Shown: positions 21,239-23,687 of the stretch, one piece after another
Layout of the letters: the number at the start of each line of letters is the position of its first letter
How positions within the stretch are numbered: the stretch's first letter is position 1
Source: an uncultured Eubacteriales bacterium
GTDB lineage: Bacteria; Bacillota; Clostridia; Oscillospirales; Oscillospiraceae
DNA: 23,687 nt
Reading direction: 5' to 3'
Assembly: GCA_959602365.1 (NCBI GenBank)
Contig: CAUGSS010000037.1
Coordinates: 1-23,687, forward strand
Notes under the pieces: model-generated
Told to the model about the DNA's origin: nothing
Seen by the model: the letters and a program-made list of their open reading frames with translations, nothing else
The model's database searches: none
Program-made: the position numbers and the translations under genes

Positions 21239-21520
21239 TTATAGAATATAGTGCGCAATCAACCAGGCCGCCCCAATCTGCAGGGCCAGAATGGCGGGCA
21301 GTCCGACGACAAAATACCAGTGGCGGGTCTTGTGGTGAAACAGCCACATCCCGGCGATGGCCCCCACGCTGCCCCCGATCAGGGCCAGCAGGAACAGGGT
21401 GCGCTCCCGAACCCGCCAGCGCCCCCTCCGGGCCCGGCGCTTGTCCGCTCCCATGGCAAGGAAAGCGGCCAGATTGACAACCCCGGCCCAGACCAGCAGG
21501 GCAATCTCCAGCGGCGTCAT
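21239..21520 (-). CDS. DUF1294 small membrane protein
   Basis: A 93-residue membrane protein with the DUF1294 pattern: an N-terminal helix (IALLVWAGVVNLAAFLAMGADK), the conserved basic segment ADKRRARRGRWRVRERTL, then LALIGGSVGAIAGMWLFHHKTRHWYF and a C-terminal helix. The function of the family is unknown to me. The start ATG overlaps the stop of the upstream amidase gene by 4 nt, so it is translationally coupled and belongs to the amidase operon. It is the last gene before the shared terminator. Confidence 0.92.
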   Translation of the reverse strand: MTPLEIALLVWAGVVNLAAFLAMGADKRRARRGRWRVRERTLFLLALIGGSVGAIAGMWLFHHKTRHWYFVVGLPAILALQIGAAWLIAHYIL

Positions 21521-22602
21521 CCCGCTCCCCCTGCGAAATAGGTGTCCAGACCGTCGGCAATGCCGCCGACAATCTGGTTCTGGTACTCCTCAGTGGCCAT
21601 TTTCTCATCTTCTGCGGGATTGGTCATAAAGCCCATCTCCACAATGGTCACCGGCACCTGGCTCCAGTTGATGCCGCTCATGGTGTCCGTCTCCCACACC
21701 CCCCGGTTTCTGGCCCCAGTGGCGGCGCACAGGCTGTCTACAACCGCCTGGGACAGGGCGCTGGACTGGTCGTAGAGGGCGGCGTTGTAGGGATTGGAGG
21801 AAGTCATGCAGATGGTCATGGCCCCGTTGCTGCTGGAATCCTCGGAACCGTCGGCGTGGATCCGCACCAGGGCGTCGGCGCCGGCCTCATTGGCCATGGC
21901 CGCCCGCTCCGCATTGCTGATAGAGACGTCGTTGGTGGTCCGGATCATCAGCACCTCATAGCCCCGCTCCTCCAGCTCGGACTGCAGCTTCAGCGCCACC
22001 TGGAGGTTGAGCTCGTACTCCGGAATGCCGGTAGAGACCCCCTGAGTGCCTGAGCTGACCCGGGCCTTTTGCTCGCTGGAACCGGGTCCCAGCGGCTCCG
22101 TGTCATAGTCCCCTTGGGATTGATGGCCCGCATCAATGGCGATCAGACGGCCGTTGGTCTCAGGGGCAGCCGGTTCCGTCTCTCCGGCAGGCTCCTCTTC
22201 CGACACGGGACCGCTCTCCTCCGCCCGGGGCAGTACGCTGACAGAGCACTGGGCAGTGACAGAGCTGTCCTGAACACAGGCGGCGGTGATGGTGCAAGTT
22301 CCCGCCCCCACCGCCATCAGCAGTCCGCCACTGGACACCTGGGCCACCTGGGCATCGTCGCTGCTCCAGTTTACCTCTCCCTCCGGAGAGACCGAGGCAG
22401 TCAGCTGGACGTTCTCCCCCTCGGTCAGACTGACCTGCTCCTCCAGCGCAATCTGATACTCCACCCGGGGCTGTTCCGGCTCCCCGGAGGAGGCTGACGC
22501 GGCGTCCGATCCTGCCGCCGGCGCCCCGCCGCAACCGGCGCAGAGCAGGGCCAGCACAGCCAGCACGGCACAGCACACCGGGAACATTTTATTTCGTCTC
22601 AT
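21517..22602 (-). CDS. Lipoprotein N-acetylmuramoyl-L-alanine amidase with Big_2 domain
   Basis: A 361-residue exported wall hydrolase that cleaves the bond between MurNAc and the stem peptide. The signal peptide ends at a probable lipobox CAGC (Cys24, with Cys rather than Leu at -3). Residues 48-126 form a bacterial Ig-like Big_2 domain (VSLTEGENVQLTASVSPEGEVNWSS). An acidic Pro/Glu linker follows (126-150). The Amidase_3 domain (152-357) has zinc ligands His160 (IDAGH), Glu195 (PEYELNL) and His249 (RIHADGS), and catalytic Glu322 (VEMGFMTN). The ATG at 22602 follows GGAGGAGAGGG. An upstream extension to 22683 lacks a site and hides the signal peptide. Preceded by a second amidase gene and followed by DUF1294. 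Confidence 0.93.
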   Translation of the reverse strand: MRRNKMFPVCCAVLAVLALLCAGCGGAPAAGSDAASASSGEPEQPRVEYQIALEEQVSLTEGENVQLTASVSPEGEVNWSSDDAQVAQVSSGGLLMAVGAGTCTITAACVQDSSVTAQCSVSVLPRAEESGPVSEEEPAGETEPAAPETNGRLIAIDAGHQSQGDYDTEPLGPGSSEQKARVSSGTQGVSTGIPEYELNLQVALKLQSELEERGYEVLMIRTTNDVSISNAERAAMANEAGADALVRIHADGSEDSSSNGAMTICMTSSNPYNAALYDQSSALSQAVVDSLCAATGARNRGVWETDTMSGINWSQVPVTIVEMGFMTNPAEDEKMATEEYQNQIVGGIADGLDTYFAGGAG

Positions 22603-22698
22603 GGATTGTCCCTCTCCTCCCGTCCGCCTCCAGCCGCGCGGCCCTGTTCCTCCGCCGCTGGAGCGGCATTTTGGCACCGCCACCCTGTCACTTTGCCC

Positions 22699-23394
22699 TC
22701 AGCCGCCTTCCACGGCAACCACCGCATCCGCGATGGCCTCGGCATAGGAGCGCCGCTTCCGATCCAGCAGGCGGTTGTCCTCCTCATCCTGGATAAAGCC
22801 CATCTCAATGAGAATGGCGGGCATGGTGGTGTGGCTCAGCACATAGTAATCCCCGGAGCCGCTCTGGCTGCCCTGACGGACGCCCCGGTTGTTTTGGACC
22901 CCCACCGAGACCAGCCCCTGCTCCACCTCCTGGGCCAGGGACAGGGCGGCATCGCTGCACTGCTCCGCCACCCAGATCTCAATTCCGCAGGCGCTGACAT
23001 CCGCATAATTGCGGTGCAGAGAGATATAATAGTCCGCCTGTTCTGCCTGGGCAAAGGCCACCCGCTCCTCCAAAGTCAGGCTGGTGTCGTCCTCCCGGGT
23101 CAGCACAACATAGATGTTCCGCGCCTCCAGCGCCCGCTGAAGGGCCAGCGCCATATCCAGGTTGTCCTCTTTTTCCAGCCGCCCCTCCCAGGAGGTGCCT
23201 TGATCGCTGCCGCCGTGGCCCGGGTCGATGCAGACCACGCACAGGGCGCTCTCCCGGTCCGGCGCCTGCCCCCCAGCGGTGCGGCCCCGCAGCACAAACA
23301 ACACCACCGCCAGTACCGCAAGTCCGCAGAGCACGGCCAGCGGCCATCTCCGGCGGATCCGGCGCCGCCGGCCCCTTCTCACTCTGGTATACAT
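22699..23394 (-). CDS. Membrane-anchored N-acetylmuramoyl-L-alanine amidase
   Basis: A 231-residue wall amidase with a very basic N-terminus (MYTRVRRGRRRRIRRRW) and one membrane segment (18-36), giving an N-in, catalytic-domain-out topology. The Amidase_3 domain (51-230) keeps His60 (DPGHGGSD), Glu74 (LEKEDNLD), His127 (SLHRNYAD) and catalytic Glu197 (LIEMGF). SLHRN replaces the more common S.HAN/HAD, a mild change next to the metal ligand. The ATG at 23394 is preceded by GGGAGAAAATT. A longer reading to 23505 would start upstream of the promoter. First gene of a three-gene operon, 96 nt ahead of the lipoprotein amidase. Confidence 0.93.
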   Translation of the reverse strand: MYTRVRRGRRRRIRRRWPLAVLCGLAVLAVVLFVLRGRTAGGQAPDRESALCVVCIDPGHGGSDQGTSWEGRLEKEDNLDMALALQRALEARNIYVVLTREDDTSLTLEERVAFAQAEQADYYISLHRNYADVSACGIEIWVAEQCSDAALSLAQEVEQGLVSVGVQNNRGVRQGSQSGSGDYYVLSHTTMPAILIEMGFIQDEEDNRLLDRKRRSYAEAIADAVVAVEGG

Positions 23395-23472
23395 AATTTT
23401 CTCCCTGCCGATTGTTTCCAGCGCCGGGCGGCCCCCGCTCAACCACCGGAACCTTCGTCTTTCTGTACAGTT

Positions 23473-23501
23473 ATTATAGCATCGCCCCCCTGGCCCTTCA
23501 A
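23473..23501 (-). promoter_or_regulatory. Sigma-A promoter of the amidase operon
   Basis: Minus strand TTGAAG (23496-23501), exact 17-nt spacer, consensus TATAAT (23473-23478). Leader of about 70 nt before ATG 23394. It rules out the longer amidase reading from 23505. Confidence 0.85.
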
Positions 23502-23543
23502 TCATTTTTCCTGTTATTTAGACTATGCAAAGATTAAGATTTA

Positions 23544-23552
23544 TGGTACTAT
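23544..23552 (+). promoter_or_regulatory. Possible extended -10 promoter for the right-edge gene
   Basis: TGGTACTAT has the extended -10 form (TG, one base, then TACTAT), about 50 nt before the GTG start at 23601. TATATT (23550-23555) is an alternative -10. No clear -35. Confidence 0.35.
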
Positions 23553-23600
23553 ATTAACTCGAGTGGAGAAATAGAGAATTCATCGAGGAGAGATCATTTC

Positions 23601-23687
23601 GTGTCTTTTTTGGAGAAACGCCCCAGAAAATGGGGAGACCGGCGGGACGGCCATTGGGTCAAAGACGCCCCCGGTATCAACGTGGTC
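23601..23687 (+). CDS. 5' end of a gene, possibly a 2-oxo acid dehydrogenase E2-like acyltransferase
   Basis: An open frame of 29 codons running off the right edge. It starts at GTG 23601 with GAGGAGA 9 nt upstream. The N-terminus (MSFLEKRPRKWGDRRDGHWVKD) contains the WGDRRDG pattern. I associate that pattern with a stand-alone family of acyltransferase catalytic domains related to E2 of 2-oxo acid dehydrogenases in Firmicutes. The match is short and from memory, so the product name is tentative. The gene start itself is well supported. Confidence 0.5.
   Translation, partial: MSFLEKRPRKWGDRRDGHWVKDAPGINVV

Noticed and set aside
1..23687. CRISPR arrays, tRNA or rRNA genes, integrases and complete insertion sequences
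   Set aside because: Looked for on both strands. No regularly spaced repeats, cloverleaf-like genes, transposase or integrase motifs were recognised.

Overview
The window looks like a chromosomal segment from a GC-rich, anaerobic Firmicute of the Oscillospiraceae type (Flavonifractor, Intestinimonas or Lawsonibacter-like). That placement is inference. It rests on Gram-positive style lipoproteins and amidases, strong purine-rich ribosome binding sites, sigma-A promoters, a 4-hydroxybutyryl-CoA dehydratase family enzyme, and an oxygen-sensitive [FeFe] hydrogenase. No rRNA, tRNA, CRISPR array or intact insertion sequence was seen.

Layout from the left. (1) 104-1530, minus strand: a TIR-domain protein with an unusual C-terminal sensor-like domain, translationally coupled to a small cupin protein. 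A divergent, distinctly AT-richer pair follows at 1791-2424: a small XRE repressor and a membrane protein, with a set of palindromic operators at the promoter. This is the most accessory-looking part. (2) 2425-2648: long perfect hairpins, probably a dispersed repeat plus a terminator. (3) 2649-4292, minus: a solitary 4-hydroxybutyryl-CoA dehydratase family protein with all four iron-sulfur ligands, its own promoter and a structured leader. A NUDIX hydrolase diverges from it. (4) 5314-10477, plus: a four-gene efflux or export operon (membrane fusion protein, ATPase, second membrane fusion protein, MacB/FtsX permease). The second fusion protein carries about 220 extra residues inside its coiled-coil hairpin. 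(5) 10833-12255, plus: ATP-dependent 6-phosphofructokinase and a Lys/Ala-rich DUF6465-type protein. (6) 12327-13385, minus: an orphan PTS IIC-like transporter, then a degraded GlcG-like fragment. (7) 14253-17875, minus: a two-gene [FeFe] hydrogenase operon. The catalytic subunit is preceded by a flavoprotein that fuses a NuoF-type iron-sulfur domain directly to a GltD/NfnB-type NAD(P)H-flavin module. (8) 18074-21178, plus: a Crp/Fnr-family regulator, divergent from the hydrogenase, followed by a lipoprotein, permease and ATPase of a NitT/TauT-type ABC importer. (9) 21239-23394, minus: two N-acetylmuramoyl-L-alanine amidases and a DUF1294 membrane protein. (10) 23601 to the edge, plus: the first 29 codons of another gene.

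How the parts fit together. Most of the segment is housekeeping or fermentative metabolism: glycolysis, H2/NAD(P)H electron balancing, possible butyrate-type CoA chemistry and wall remodelling. The best candidates for less-described biology are the TIR/cupin cassette with its neighbouring operator-dense XRE module, the NuoF-GltD fused hydrogenase partner with the Crp-like regulator between it and an ABC importer, and the enlarged membrane fusion protein.
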